In this document: positions 17,094 to 26,851 of the stretch, piece by piece
Layout: each line of letters opens with the position of its first letter
How positions within the stretch are numbered: the first letter of the stretch is position 1
Assembly: GCA_030603805.1 (NCBI GenBank)
Contig: JAUVXD010000001.1
Coordinates: 129,518-193,517, forward strand
Direction: 5' to 3'
Source: Acholeplasmataceae bacterium
GTDB lineage: Bacteria > Bacillota_I > Bacilli_A > Acholeplasmatales > Acholeplasmataceae
Length of the DNA stretch: 64,000 bases
The notes under the pieces: model-generated
Database searches by the model: none
Told to the model about the DNA's origin: nothing
The model's input: the letters and a program-made list of their open reading frames with translations, nothing else
Position numbers and translations under genes: made by a program

Positions 17094-18326
17094 TTATCTT
17101 TTACCTTGATCGTAAATTTGACCTAATGCTTTTGGAACTGAGGATTTTTTTGAGAATATGGCAAGCACGATGAGTGTTGCAATAAAGGGAATCGCATTGT
17201 AAATATCTGATCTTAAGTTTAAATTTTCAAGGAATTCAACTTCACGATAATAGAGTGCTAAGGTTCTCATAAAGCCAAAGAACATCGCTGCAAGGATAAT
17301 ACCTTTGGGTTTCCAATTACCAAAGATTAAGACGGCAATCGACAAGAACCCAAACCCGGCAACCGTCGTACTGTATGCTTTAGAGGGTAGGACATATAAA
17401 ATACCACCCATACCCGCTAACATCCCTGATAAAGTTACGGCAATAAAGCGTGTTCGATAAATATTAACACCTAATGAATCTGCAGCTTGTGGGTTTTCTC
17501 CACAGGCTCTAAGTCTTAAACCAAATCTCGTACGATATAAGAATATTGTCACAATCACGAAAATCAGTAAAGCCAAATATAGTGTTAGATAGGTGTTTGT
17601 GAAAAACATTTGTCCAATGACTGGAATATTTGAGAGTACTGGTACTTCTCTAATTTGCATATTGGTTTGAATGTAATAGTTTGCTGAACCTCTTAAGACA
17701 CGTGAGGTGAATATTGAAAATGCTGGAGCGAAGATATTGAGAGCTGTTGCAGAAATGATTTGATTCGATTTTAAATAGACGGCTGCATACGCATGAATCA
17801 TCGAATAAAGTGCGCCAACACCACCACCGACCATAACGGCCATTAAGAAAATAAAATGTTTTTGAACTTGAATATTTCTAATAACCAAAGTTACAGGAAT
17901 AGCAAGGATCAGTGCAGCAACAAGTTTCATCCAAAATTTGATTTTGATAGATTTTAATCCCTTCTTTTCTCTATAAATATCATATAAGAAGAGCATGGTT
18001 AATACGAGTGCCATCATAAATGCTGTACTTACCAAGAAAATAATGAAGACTGTGAAATTCGAATAAGGGAAAGCTTCTAAACCTGTAATAAACCAAATGC
18101 CTAGAAAAGCACCCATAATCATAATCCCTTCAAGCGCAATGTTGGTTACACCACTTCTTTCAGAAATGAGACCACCCAGTGCAACGATTAAAAGAATTGG
18201 AAAAGAGGTTGTCATGGATTGAACCATTTGATAGAACAAAGAAAGTCCAGTTGCAAAATGAAGAATTAAAAGTAAAACGTATATCCCAGCAAAAATGCTA
18301 CCATAGAGAACTAATTTCTTTTTCAT
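17094..18326 (-). CDS. nupQ: Nucleoside ABC transporter permease (NupQ-like)
   Basis: A 410-residue BPD_transp_2-type permease with roughly ten membrane segments, including GGLISERSGVTNIALEGIM and the family loop FGLRLRACGENPQAADSLG. With the partner permease it forms the channel of a BMP-dependent nucleoside importer. The start overlaps the partner gene stop by 4 bases. The region around residues 125-165 holds a charged cytoplasmic loop. Confidence 0.9.
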   Translation of the reverse strand: MKKKLVLYGSIFAGIYVLLLILHFATGLSLFYQMVQSMTTSFPILLIVALGGLISERSGVTNIALEGIMIMGAFLGIWFITGLEAFPYSNFTVFIIFLVSTAFMMALVLTMLFLYDIYREKKGLKSIKIKFWMKLVAALILAIPVTLVIRNIQVQKHFIFLMAVMVGGGVGALYSMIHAYAAVYLKSNQIISATALNIFAPAFSIFTSRVLRGSANYYIQTNMQIREVPVLSNIPVIGQMFFTNTYLTLYLALLIFVIVTIFLYRTRFGLRLRACGENPQAADSLGVNIYRTRFIAVTLSGMLAGMGGILYVLPSKAYSTTVAGFGFLSIAVLIFGNWKPKGIILAAMFFGFMRTLALYYREVEFLENLNLRSDIYNAIPFIATLIVLAIFSKKSSVPKALGQIYDQGKR

Positions 18327-19504
18327 TTTTCTTCACCTCCAAGTTTCGTAGAGGCTTTCTTTTCTCTTCGTCTCTCAAGGAATGCTTTAATACTTTCTTT
18401 GTTACGTTTTAAAAACATTTGAACAGCTGCAGAAATTGCAATCGAGTAAATAATAATTGCAACCACCATATCAACTAACTCTTTGGTATATGAATAAAGT
18501 TGCATATAATAACCACCCATACGGATGTTGGCCAAAAATATACCAGCAAATAGTGCGCCTATCGGTTCACCTAAGCCAAGAAGTGCGACCGAAATCCCAT
18601 CGAAACCTTCTGTAAATATATGAAAATCTGCAATCGTTTTGGATTGAACGAGATATAAAATTGATCCACCAAGACCTGCAAAAACACCGGAAATGGTCAT
18701 AGCAGTAATGATATTTGCCTTCGTATTCATCCCTGCATATTTACTACCTTCAAAGCTAAAACCTGAAGCTTTTAAAGAAAATCCTAAGGTTGTCTTATGT
18801 ATGATGATATGTGCTATGATAATGACACCAATCGCGATAAAAATTCCGATATTTGCAGTTGAATTTGGGAATAACCAAGGAATTCTAGGCAGTGCTGCAC
18901 TATTGGCGACCGGACGTGATGTTGAATTTGTTCCTGCACCTTGTGATAAAAACGTAATCACCATGGTCGTAAAAATATAAAGTGCAATATAATTCATCAT
19001 AATCGAGGTTACAACCTCATTCACATTTCTGGTTGCTTTTAAGATTCCAGGCACAAATCCCCAAAGGGCACCTGCAACAATCCCAACAAATAATCCAAGT
19101 AAAACGTGTTGTAAAGGTGGTAGATTGAGCATGATTCCGACAAATAAGGATGCGAGTGCACCAATCATCATTTGACCAGATGCACCAATGTTAAATAAAC
19201 CTGTTTTAAATGCGAATGCGACAGATAAACCAGCGAGCATAATCGGCGCTGCCATTTCAAGCATATCACCGACTCCAGAAATGCCACCTGTAAATCCTCC
19301 TGCAATTAAAGTCAGTAATGCTGGAAAAGCATCATAAGCATCAAAGATCAGCATGATGATTAAACCAACAAGTAATCCAACACCAATGGAAATCAGTGAA
19401 GGTTTAATGACTTGAAAGCCTTGATTCAATCCTTGTTTTAATTTGGTTGCGAAAGGTTTCATTTCTTGCGATTTGTTTTCTTTAATTGATTTTTGATCAC
19501 GCAT
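18323..19504 (-). CDS. nupP: Nucleoside ABC transporter permease (NupP-like)
   Basis: A 393-residue membrane permease with FKTGLFNIGASGQMMIGA, the conserved membrane motif of this group, and FSLKASGFSFEGSKYAGM before the C-terminal helices. I start at ATG 19504 (SD GAGGTG) rather than GTG seven codons upstream. It overlaps the ATPase gene by 8 bases and the next permease by 4. Confidence 0.9.
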   Translation of the reverse strand: MRDQKSIKENKSQEMKPFATKLKQGLNQGFQVIKPSLISIGVGLLVGLIIMLIFDAYDAFPALLTLIAGGFTGGISGVGDMLEMAAPIMLAGLSVAFAFKTGLFNIGASGQMMIGALASLFVGIMLNLPPLQHVLLGLFVGIVAGALWGFVPGILKATRNVNEVVTSIMMNYIALYIFTTMVITFLSQGAGTNSTSRPVANSAALPRIPWLFPNSTANIGIFIAIGVIIIAHIIIHKTTLGFSLKASGFSFEGSKYAGMNTKANIITAMTISGVFAGLGGSILYLVQSKTIADFHIFTEGFDGISVALLGLGEPIGALFAGIFLANIRMGGYYMQLYSYTKELVDMVVAIIIYSIAISAAVQMFLKRNKESIKAFLERRREKKASTKLGGEEK

Positions 19505-21020
19505 GTTTTTCACCTCGCTTAGCACCTGACATATAAAGACCTAATTCGTTGATGGTAACTTTCTTTGGATCAAATTCTCCAACAATTTCACCTTCATAAA
19601 TCACAAGGATTCGGTCAGATAAATTCATAATTTCTTCGATTTCAAGAGAAACTAGTAAAACACCTTTACCTGTTCTTCTTTCTTCAATCAACTGTTTATG
19701 AATATATTCAATCGCACCAACATCAAGACCTCTTGTCGGTTGAACCGCAATTAAGACATCATGTGCACGTGAAATCTCACGACCTAAAATTGCTTTTTGT
19801 TGATTACCACCTGACATCGAGCGGACAGTCGTTTTAGCACCACGTTCACTGCGGATATCAAAACGTTCAATCAGTTCATTTGCGTTTCGATTGATCGCAT
19901 CAAATTTTAAAAATTGGTTCTTTTGAAAATTCTTTTGATAATAATTTTGAATGACTAGATTGCTTTGTAAATCATAATCTAAGACGACCCCATGCTTGTG
20001 TCTATCTTCAGGAATATGAGAGAGTCCTGCCTCATATTTTTTTCTAATGGTATATTTAGAGATGTCATGACCATGAAGTAAGACTTCGCCTTCATCAATT
20101 GGTGTAAGACCTGTGAGTGCTTGAACGAGTTCTGTCTGTCCATTGCCATCAATACCGGCAATGCCTAAAATTTCATGCTGATTCACTTTAAATGAGACCT
20201 CTTTAACGGCATGACGACCACGACCATGAACAGATAACTGTTTGACTTCAAAAATGGTATCTCCGACTTTTAAGTCTTCTTTATCGACAGTAAAACTTAC
20301 TTCACGTCCAACCATCATTTCTGCCATTTGATCTGTTGTTGTGGATTTGACATCGACAGTACCAATCATTTTGCCACGTCTTAAAATCGTGCAACGGTCT
20401 GCCACTTGTTTAATTTCATTGAGTTTATGAGTAATAAGAATGATGGTTTTGCCTTCTTTCGCAAAGTTCTTCATAATACCCATCAGCTCATGAATTTCTT
20501 GTGGTGTTAAGACTGCGGTAGGTTCATCAAAAATCATGATTTCACTATCGCGATAAAGCATCTTTAAAATTTCAACACGTTGTTGTTGACCGACGGTGAT
20601 ATCATTAATTAGGGCATCTAAATCGACCTTTAACTTATACGTGTTGATGATATGATTAAGTTTTTCAACCGATTTTTCATATTTAACAAAGCCACGGTGT
20701 GTATCTTCAAAGCCTAAAATAATGTTATCTAGGACATTAAAGACTTCGACCAGTTTGAAATGTTGATGGACCATCCCAATACCTAAACGATTGGCATCAT
20801 TAGGGTTATTGATTTCTACTTTTTGTCCATCTATTAAGATTTCACCTTCATCAGGTGTATAGAGTCCAAAAAGAATCGACATTAACGTCGATTTTCCTGC
20901 GCCATTTTCTCCGAGTAAGGCATGAATTTCTCCAGGTTTTACCTGAAAATTCACTTGATCATTTGCAACCAGCGTACCAAAACGCTTGGTGATGTTTTTC
21001 ATTTCTATTTTGTAAGCCAA
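19497..21020 (-). CDS. nupO: Nucleoside ABC transporter ATPase, tandem nucleotide-binding domains (NupO-like)
   Basis: A 507-residue protein with two fused ATPase domains, as in sugar/nucleoside ABC importers. The first has Walker A GENGAGKSTLM, signature VGQQQRVEI and FDEPTAVLTPQE. The second has a degenerate Walker A (IDGNGQTELV) and SGGNQQKAILGREIS. I choose the TTG at 21020: SD AGAGGTGAT lies before it and the protein then starts MAYKIEMKNITKRFG, as in NupO proteins; the GTG three codons upstream lies inside the SD. Confidence 0.93.
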   Translation of the reverse strand: MAYKIEMKNITKRFGTLVANDQVNFQVKPGEIHALLGENGAGKSTLMSILFGLYTPDEGEILIDGQKVEINNPNDANRLGIGMVHQHFKLVEVFNVLDNIILGFEDTHRGFVKYEKSVEKLNHIINTYKLKVDLDALINDITVGQQQRVEILKMLYRDSEIMIFDEPTAVLTPQEIHELMGIMKNFAKEGKTIILITHKLNEIKQVADRCTILRRGKMIGTVDVKSTTTDQMAEMMVGREVSFTVDKEDLKVGDTIFEVKQLSVHGRGRHAVKEVSFKVNQHEILGIAGIDGNGQTELVQALTGLTPIDEGEVLLHGHDISKYTIRKKYEAGLSHIPEDRHKHGVVLDYDLQSNLVIQNYYQKNFQKNQFLKFDAINRNANELIERFDIRSERGAKTTVRSMSGGNQQKAILGREISRAHDVLIAVQPTRGLDVGAIEYIHKQLIEERRTGKGVLLVSLEIEEIMNLSDRILVIYEGEIVGEFDPKKVTINELGLYMSGAKRGEKHA

Positions 21021-21045
21021 AGAAATCACCTCTCATGTTTAGAAA

Positions 21046-21069
21046 ATGGGGAAAGCGAACTTTCCCCAT
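21046..21069 (-). terminator. Intercistronic hairpin between the binding protein and ATPase genes
   Basis: Perfect 10-bp stem ATGGGGAAAG/CTTTCCCCAT with a TTCG tetraloop, followed by TTTTC. The weak T run suggests partial termination or mRNA 3' protection, which would make the binding protein more abundant than the ABC parts. Confidence 0.65.
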
Positions 21070-21102
21070 GGTTTCTAAGCAATGTTTTGTTTAAAAAAGT
21101 TT

Positions 21103-22236
21103 TTAAGCTGTTGGAGCTCCGAAAATTGCATCAAGTAATGCTGTTGAAGCAGTGAATCCTTGAGCTGTAATAAATGCAGACATCGTCGCACGGTCTGTTG
21201 GAACAACAATTGTACCGTTAGATACTGCAGCTAAAATTGTGTTGTATTGAGCCACTGTAAATGTGCTAAATCTCCAAGAAGCTGTTTCAGTTGGAAGACC
21301 AACAGCACCTTCTGCAGCACCTAAAGTGATAGAAACGCCACCAGTAAATTCATCATTGAAGAAATCTTCTAAAGCAGATTGAACAGCAACTGCTAAGCCC
21401 TTCATTGCTGAAGTTAAAACTTTGTCATTTAGGTTAGATTGGTCAACGTCAACACCAACCATCCATTTGCCTGTGTTTTCAGCAGCTGTCATAACAGATA
21501 GACCAGCGCCACCTGCAGCAGCGTGAATGATATCAACGCCTGCATTGAACCATGAAGTTGCTTGTGTAACGATTGCATCATCTGGAGCAAATGTGTTTAA
21601 GTAAGCATAACGGTTCGCTGGGAATGAGAATGATGTTAAGTTCATTTCTTTAGCAGCATAGTAAGCACCAGCAACATAACCAGCACCAAATCTTACAACC
21701 GCTGGAACAGCCATACCACCCATAAAGCCTAAGACATCATGACCATCTTTAACAGATGCATAACCTGCAAAGAATCCTGATTGTTCTTCTTGGAAGAAAA
21801 TCGATAATGTATTTGCACCAATGGTGAAGTCAATTGCTGCACCATCATAAGTTGCCATTGTACCCCAGTCAGCCACGTTGTGTGGTGATCCATCGATTAA
21901 GATGAATTTGACATCTGGATATAAGGTTTGTGCTTTGTGAACGCTATTTTCAAATAAGAAACCTGGAGTAACAATAATTTCAGCGCCACCCTTAACTGCT
22001 AAGTCAATTGCTGCAACATAAGCATCAAGTGTAATTGCAGTTGGTTTGTAGTATTTGTAAGTTTTGTTGTTTTCTTGAGCAAACTCTACAATACCTTCCC
22101 ATGTTCCTTGGTTAAAGGAACGGTCATCGATGTCACCTGAGTCAGTGATCATGGCAATTTGGTAAACTCTAGGACCACAAGCAGCAAGTACTGCAGCAGT
22201 AACTAGTAAGACAAATGCGAATAAAATCTTCTTCAT
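21103..22236 (-). CDS. nupN: BMP-family nucleoside-binding lipoprotein
   Basis: A 377-residue extracytoplasmic binding protein. The signal peptide ends in lipobox AVLAAC (Cys20); the mature part has DSGDIDDRSFNQGTWEG, typical of basic membrane protein/PnrA family purine nucleoside receptors, and the VGVDVDQSN loop. It is the first gene of a binding protein-ATPase-permease-permease operon arranged as in Bacillus nupNOPQ. Guanosine or related nucleosides are likely ligands by homology; specificity is not proven. Confidence 0.92.
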   Translation of the reverse strand: MKKILFAFVLLVTAAVLAACGPRVYQIAMITDSGDIDDRSFNQGTWEGIVEFAQENNKTYKYYKPTAITLDAYVAAIDLAVKGGAEIIVTPGFLFENSVHKAQTLYPDVKFILIDGSPHNVADWGTMATYDGAAIDFTIGANTLSIFFQEEQSGFFAGYASVKDGHDVLGFMGGMAVPAVVRFGAGYVAGAYYAAKEMNLTSFSFPANRYAYLNTFAPDDAIVTQATSWFNAGVDIIHAAAGGAGLSVMTAAENTGKWMVGVDVDQSNLNDKVLTSAMKGLAVAVQSALEDFFNDEFTGGVSITLGAAEGAVGLPTETASWRFSTFTVAQYNTILAAVSNGTIVVPTDRATMSAFITAQGFTASTALLDAIFGAPTA

Positions 22237-22301
22237 TCTTTCTTTCTCCTCTTTTATTTTTTGAAAGCTTCATGAAAAGGCTTTCTAGATCTAACAATAA
22301 T

Positions 22302-22330
22302 AGTTTACCCACTTTTTATGTTTTTTTCAA
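22302..22330 (-). promoter_or_regulatory. SigA-type promoter of the nucleoside transporter operon
   Basis: Minus strand TTGAAA, 17 bases, TAAACT. The leader can form a GAAAGC/GCTTTC hairpin (about 22263-22285). I saw no purine-riboswitch core. Confidence 0.75.
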
Positions 22331-22334
22331 GGTT

Positions 22335-22376
22335 TAAATATTAATATTTATGAAATTGGTGCTTATCGACGATAAG
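22335..22376. promoter_or_regulatory. Two palindromes upstream of the nucleoside transporter promoter
   Basis: TAAATATTAATATTTA (22335-22350, perfect) and CTTATCGACGATAAG (22362-22376, 7-bp arms around one base) lie just upstream of the -35. They are candidate operators; the protein that binds them is unknown. Confidence 0.4.
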
Positions 22377-22416
22377 TTCAATCAATTCTTTCATTTTAAT
22401 TAAGATGTAGGACAAA

Positions 22417-22438
22417 GAAAAAACTCCATCAAGGAGTT
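22417..22438 (-). terminator. Terminator of the DUF697-like gene
   Basis: Stem AACTCC/GGAGTT (22433-22438 with 22422-22427) with six T on the minus strand, beginning at the stop codon. Confidence 0.8.
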
Positions 22439-23390
22439 ATTCTTCTAAATCTTCATTGACTTCTGCTTCAGCTTTTTCGGGTTTCTTAAAAAGGTTAATG
22501 AGTTTCTTAGGTAAAATCATGAAAGCTTCTCCAATGACAGCGGGAAGCAATTTAGCTGCTTCAAGGAGTGCACCACGACGAATTTCTTCTTTCGTGATTT
22601 CTTTGGCATCACTGAATAAGAATTTTCTGGTTACAATCCCAATTCTTAAGGTGAGCAAAGCATTAGAAATGCCTTGTGTGACAGAGGATAATACAGGTTT
22701 AACTAAAGGCACTTCACTTAATGTGTTCATTGTTGATTGAGGAAGCACTTGAGAGATATCCATATTTTCTAATCCTTCAGCAATCAAAGCAGTTGAAAAG
22801 ACATTGACTGTGAGTTTTGCTAAGTTTTTATATGAAGGCCTAAACCCACACATCACAACCAGTTCCTTAATCATTTTAAGATTGACGACAATGACTGTGT
22901 AAAAATCAAGTCTGCCATTTTGAGAAATTGCTGTTGAGATCATCACGGTCTTTGCGTTCTTCTTAATGACTTCATTCATCTTCTTTTTAATATGTTTGGT
23001 AAATGTGTGATTTAAAGAGAGTCTTAAGTCCTCTGCATTTGAGTTTAGAGCATCTTTAAGTCTCACCTGTTCTTCTTCAGGTAAATCTTCAAATTCTAAT
23101 AGTCTTTTAGCGACGCGTTTATAAAGAAAGTAATTTTTCTTATCGGTTTCATCTAAGGTTGTCGATACTGAAAAAGTGGGTGAAAAGACGATAATATTTA
23201 CCGGTCTAATGATTAAAATATAAACTAAAATGGCTGCAATACCGTAAAATGCATATTCGACATAAGGGTGAATGGTTCTTAAGCGATCTCCAACATCTAA
23301 AACACTGGATAACAAGATGAGAATAAATAATAGAATGAATCCGATGGCAATCGCGTACCAGAATAATTTGGTCGAGTCTTTCTTTTTCAT
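22437..23390 (-). CDS. Two-helix membrane protein with a DUF697 (YcjF)-like domain
   Basis: A 317-residue protein with two N-terminal membrane helices (about 10-30 and 42-65) and a cytoplasmic helical domain. The part around residues 150-250 (NGRLDFYTVIVVNLKMIKEL, later GISNALLTLRIG) resembles the DUF697/YcjF family, often found with GTPases. The C-terminus is acidic. It is a single-gene unit between radC and the nucleoside transporter. Function is unknown. Confidence 0.75.
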   Translation of the reverse strand: MKKKDSTKLFWYAIAIGFILLFILILLSSVLDVGDRLRTIHPYVEYAFYGIAAILVYILIIRPVNIIVFSPTFSVSTTLDETDKKNYFLYKRVAKRLLEFEDLPEEEQVRLKDALNSNAEDLRLSLNHTFTKHIKKKMNEVIKKNAKTVMISTAISQNGRLDFYTVIVVNLKMIKELVVMCGFRPSYKNLAKLTVNVFSTALIAEGLENMDISQVLPQSTMNTLSEVPLVKPVLSSVTQGISNALLTLRIGIVTRKFLFSDAKEITKEEIRRGALLEAAKLLPAVIGEAFMILPKKLINLFKKPEKAEAEVNEDLEE

Positions 23391-23413
23391 GGTAACTCAC
23401 TTCCTTTGAAATG

Positions 23414-23422
23414 ATTATAGCA
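23414..23422 (-). promoter_or_regulatory. Extended -10 promoter of the DUF697-like gene
   Basis: TGCTATAAT on the minus strand, 24 bases upstream of the start and just after the radC stop; no clear -35. Confidence 0.45.
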
Positions 23423-23442
23423 TGATTTGATAAATTTCGATG

Positions 23443-24126
23443 TCAAAGCCTTGATAATTTTTGACTCTTAATCGAATAGAACTCGTTGTGTCCAATGATG
23501 ATGTGATCCATGATGTCAATCCCCATGAGTTCACCCGATTTTTTTAAAAGTTCAGTAGCTTTTATATCCGCTAGTGATGGTAGTGCATCACCTGTCGGAT
23601 GATTATGAACAAAAAGTAGGGCTGCACACGCATGCTTAACCGCTAATTTAAAGATTTCTCTTGGGTGAATGAGTGTTTGATTCATGGTGCCAATAAAGAT
23701 GGTTTCTTTTTTGATGATCTCTGATTTGGTATTTAAATAAAGCACAACAAAGTGTTCTTGTTCTAAATGTCCAATTTCAGGATACATTAGTTCATACACA
23801 TCATGTGAGGTTCTAATCACATGTTTCATCGTTTTGGGAAGAGATGCCAATCTTCTTCCAAGTTCAATGGCAGCAATCAAAGTGGTTGCTTTAGCTGCTT
23901 TAATCCCATCAATTTGCATCAATTCTTCTGGTGTAATTCGCTTTAAATCAGATAAGGATTCTAAATGATAAAGCACTCTTTTAGATAATTCTATGACGGA
24001 TAAATCTTTCATACCCGTTCTTAAAAGTAAAGCAATCAATTCTTCATTAGATAAATAAGAAACCCCTGAAATGAGTAATCGTTCTCTAGGTCTTTCTGTT
24101 TTTGGCATTTCCTTAACTAAGTACAT
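23443..24126 (-). CDS. radC: RadC (DUF2466) JAB/MPN-domain protein
   Basis: A 227-residue protein with an N-terminal helix-hairpin-helix (PEELMQIDGIKAAKATTLIA) and the C-terminal JAMM-type metal motif HNHPTGDALPSLAD. The biochemical role of RadC is still unsettled despite its name. I start at ATG 24126 (MYLVKEMPKTERPRERLL) with SD GAGGAG, close to the usual length; the longer frame runs back into guaA. The SD is in the 3' arm of the guaA terminator. Confidence 0.93.
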   Translation of the reverse strand: MYLVKEMPKTERPRERLLISGVSYLSNEELIALLLRTGMKDLSVIELSKRVLYHLESLSDLKRITPEELMQIDGIKAAKATTLIAAIELGRRLASLPKTMKHVIRTSHDVYELMYPEIGHLEQEHFVVLYLNTKSEIIKKETIFIGTMNQTLIHPREIFKLAVKHACAALLFVHNHPTGDALPSLADIKATELLKKSGELMGIDIMDHIIIGHNEFYSIKSQKLSRL

Positions 24127-24130
24127 AAGT

Positions 24131-24161
24131 AAAAACTCCTCTACCTTAAGATAGAAGAGTT
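24131..24161 (-). terminator. guaA terminator whose 3' arm contains the radC SD
   Basis: A 10-bp stem with one G-T pair (24152-24161 with 24134-24143) and loop of 8, followed by TTTTT on the minus strand. The arm GAGGAGTT doubles as the radC ribosome-binding site, so folding both terminates guaA and hides the radC SD in readthrough RNA. Confidence 0.8.
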
Positions 24162-24175
24162 TGATCATCATTACT

Positions 24176-25702
24176 TTATTCCCATTCAATGGTTGCAGGT
24201 GGTTTGGATGTAATATCATAGACCACGCGGTTAATGCCTCTCACTTCATTGGTCATTCGGTTCGAAATATGCTGAAGCATATGATAAGGAATTTGTGCGA
24301 AATCTGCAGTCATCCCATCAACTGAAGTGACTGCTCTTATGACTAAGACATAATCGTAAGACCGATTATCACCCATCACACCAACTGTTTTAATAGGTGT
24401 TAAGACGGTAAAATATTGCCAGATTAAATGATCGAGCCCAAATTTAACAAATTCTTCTCTTAAAATGGCATCACTTTCAGAAACGATTTTGATCTTTTCC
24501 TCTGTAATATCACCTAAAATTCGAATGGCAAGTCCAGGACCCGGAAAGGGTTGTCTTCTTACAATACGTTCAGGTAGACCAAGTTCTAATCCAAGAGCAC
24601 GCACTTCATCTTTAAATAAGGTATTCAATGGTTCAATTAAGATCAGTTTCATATCTTTAGGCAAACCACCGACATTATGGTGAGATTTAATCGTTTTTGC
24701 AGTTTTTGTACCCGATTCAATCACGTCTGTGTAAAGTGTACCTTGAGCTAAAAACTGAGCATCCGATAAGGATTTCACTTGTTCTTCAAACACTCGAATG
24801 AATTCAGTGCCAATGATTTTTCTTTTTTCTTCTGGATCACTGACTCCTTTAAGTTTGCTTAAAAACCGTTCTTTAGCATCAACTGTGATTAAGTTCATCT
24901 TAAACTGATGTTTAAATGTATCATCGACATCTTTCGCTTCATCTTTTCTAAGGAGGCCGTGGTCGACAAAAATTGGAGTAAATTGATCTTTTAGAATATG
25001 ATTTAAAAGTGCAGCAACTACACTAGAATCAACGCCTCCAGAAAGTGCACAAATCACATGTCCATCTTGAACCAAATCTTTAATTTCTTTAGTTTTTTGT
25101 TCAATAAAATAGGACATCGACCATGTTTTTTCACAGCCGCAAATATCTGTAATAAACCTATCTAAAATGTCATTACCATACGTGGTATGTCTGACTTCAG
25201 GATGAAACTGAATGCCATAAATATGTTTTCTTGAATGCATCATCATCGCATAAGGCGTATGAAATGATTTTGCAACCCCTATAAAGTCTTTCGGCAAGAC
25301 CTTCACTTGATCGCCATGACTCATCCAAACATCAAAATGATTCGGTAAATCTTTGGTCAGTGGATTTTCATGTAAGATATCGATATTGGTTAAACCATAT
25401 TCTTTTTTATCGTGTGTGACGACGATACCACCTAAGGTATGGCTAATGAGCTGCATCCCATAACAAATCCCTAAAACAGGGATAGAAATATTTAATAAAT
25501 CAAAACCAAGTTTGGGGGCTTCGGTTTCATAAACAGAATGCGGACCACCTGATAAAATGATCCCTTTAAGCCCAAGTTCTTCATTTATATTAAATTCAGT
25601 TGGATGTTTTAACTCAGCATAAACGCCCAGTTCTCGAATTCTTCTAACGATTAATTGGTTATATTGACTCCCATAATCGAGGACAACAATTTTCTCATTC
25701 AT
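24176..25702 (-). CDS. guaA: GMP synthase (glutamine-hydrolysing)
   Basis: Converts XMP to GMP. The 508 residues comprise the class I glutaminase (Cys80 in GICYGMQL, later FHPEVRHT), the PP-loop ATP pyrophosphatase (SGGVDSS) and the C-terminal dimerisation domain ending [15 protein letters not shown]. It overlaps guaB by 8 bases, so IMP-to-GMP conversion is encoded as one unit. Confidence 0.98.
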   Translation of the reverse strand: MNEKIVVLDYGSQYNQLIVRRIRELGVYAELKHPTEFNINEELGLKGIILSGGPHSVYETEAPKLGFDLLNISIPVLGICYGMQLISHTLGGIVVTHDKKEYGLTNIDILHENPLTKDLPNHFDVWMSHGDQVKVLPKDFIGVAKSFHTPYAMMMHSRKHIYGIQFHPEVRHTTYGNDILDRFITDICGCEKTWSMSYFIEQKTKEIKDLVQDGHVICALSGGVDSSVVAALLNHILKDQFTPIFVDHGLLRKDEAKDVDDTFKHQFKMNLITVDAKERFLSKLKGVSDPEEKRKIIGTEFIRVFEEQVKSLSDAQFLAQGTLYTDVIESGTKTAKTIKSHHNVGGLPKDMKLILIEPLNTLFKDEVRALGLELGLPERIVRRQPFPGPGLAIRILGDITEEKIKIVSESDAILREEFVKFGLDHLIWQYFTVLTPIKTVGVMGDNRSYDYVLVIRAVTSVDGMTADFAQIPYHMLQHISNRMTNEVRGINRVVYDITSKPPATIEWE

Positions 25703-26828
25703 GATAATTGGGAGCCTCCTGGATGTTATCTACATCGTGAGGATGGGACTCTTTTAAACCAGCATTACTGATTTTAACAAATTGCGCTTTTTCTTTCATT
25801 TCCAAAATGGTTTCACACCCACAATAGCCCATGCCTGAACGAAGTCCTCCCATCATTTGATAAATGACATCGTTGATCGAACCTTTATAGGGCACAGTCG
25901 CTTCAATGCCTTCAGGGACTAATTTCTTAAGTTCTTTGACACCACCTTGGAAATAACGATCTGATGAACCCTTCTTCATGGCCGTGAGGGAACCCATACC
26001 CATATAACTTTTAACCTTTTTACCGCCTAATTCGAAAACATCTCCTGGTGTTTCCTCAGTACCCGCAAGAAGACCTCCAAGCATGACACAGTCTGCACCC
26101 GCAGCCAGTGCTTTAGGAATATCACCTGAAAGTTTGATGCCACCATCCGCAATCACACCAATTTCATATTGCTTGGTCACTTGATAGACATCATTGACTG
26201 CAGAAAGCTGTGGCACACCAACACCAGAGACGACTCTAGTTGTACAAATGGAACCTGGACCGACCCCCACTTTAATCGCAGATGCACCTGCATAGATTAA
26301 ATCAATAGCAGCTTGTGCAGTCACCACATTACCACCAATAATATCTAAGTTCGGAAAAAGGGTATGAATTTGCTTCACGGTATCTAAAACACCTTTAGAA
26401 TGTCCATGGGCTGAATCGACTGCAATAATATCGACACCAGCCTCATAAAGCGCATTAACACGGTCATAAACATCTTTTCCTACACCCACAGCAGCACCAA
26501 CTCTGAGTTTTCCGTCATGGTCAACACAAGCATTTTCCAAAAGTTCCTCTTTTGGATAGTTTTTAACTAATTTGACCATCTCTGCTTGATCATGAATGGA
26601 CAAATTCTTGTGCAAAATCCCCATACCGCCAAGTTTTGCCAGTGCAATCGCCATTTGGACTTCTGTGACTGTGTCCATCGCAGCAGATAAAACAGGAATA
26701 CCGAGTTTAATTTTTTTCGTGAGTTTGGTCTCTAAGTTGACATCAATAGGTACAACTTTTGAAAATGCAGGAACTAACAATAAATCATCAAACGTATAAG
26801 CTTCCTTAATCACTTTTCCATTCATCAT
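25695..26828 (-). CDS. guaB: IMP dehydrogenase lacking CBS domains
   Basis: Oxidises IMP to XMP with NAD+. The catalytic barrel is complete: [17 protein letters not shown], the Cys loop GPGSICTTR and the flap SSDRYFQ. At 377 residues it is about 110 shorter than usual. The gap falls after [12 protein letters not shown], where the two CBS (Bateman) domains should be; a short linker runs straight into [11 protein letters not shown]. The sequence is clean, so this is a natural domain loss, as in a few other bacterial IMPDHs, and not a frameshift. Allosteric control by purine nucleotides through CBS would be absent. Confidence 0.96.
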   Translation of the reverse strand: MMNGKVIKEAYTFDDLLLVPAFSKVVPIDVNLETKLTKKIKLGIPVLSAAMDTVTEVQMAIALAKLGGMGILHKNLSIHDQAEMVKLVKNYPKEELLENACVDHDGKLRVGAAVGVGKDVYDRVNALYEAGVDIIAVDSAHGHSKGVLDTVKQIHTLFPNLDIIGGNVVTAQAAIDLIYAGASAIKVGVGPGSICTTRVVSGVGVPQLSAVNDVYQVTKQYEIGVIADGGIKLSGDIPKALAAGADCVMLGGLLAGTEETPGDVFELGGKKVKSYMGMGSLTAMKKGSSDRYFQGGVKELKKLVPEGIEATVPYKGSINDVIYQMMGGLRSGMGYCGCETILEMKEKAQFVKISNAGLKESHPHDVDNIQEAPNYHE

Positions 26829-26851
26829 GGTTACTTACCCCTTATTAGTTT

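Noticed and set aside
22237-22436. Purine riboswitch upstream of the nucleoside transporter operon
   Set aside because: No three-way junction core or conserved loop sequences; only a short hairpin and palindromes are present.
25695-26828. guaB frameshift or truncation
   Set aside because: The catalytic barrel is complete in one frame with normal start and end; only the CBS insertion is missing.
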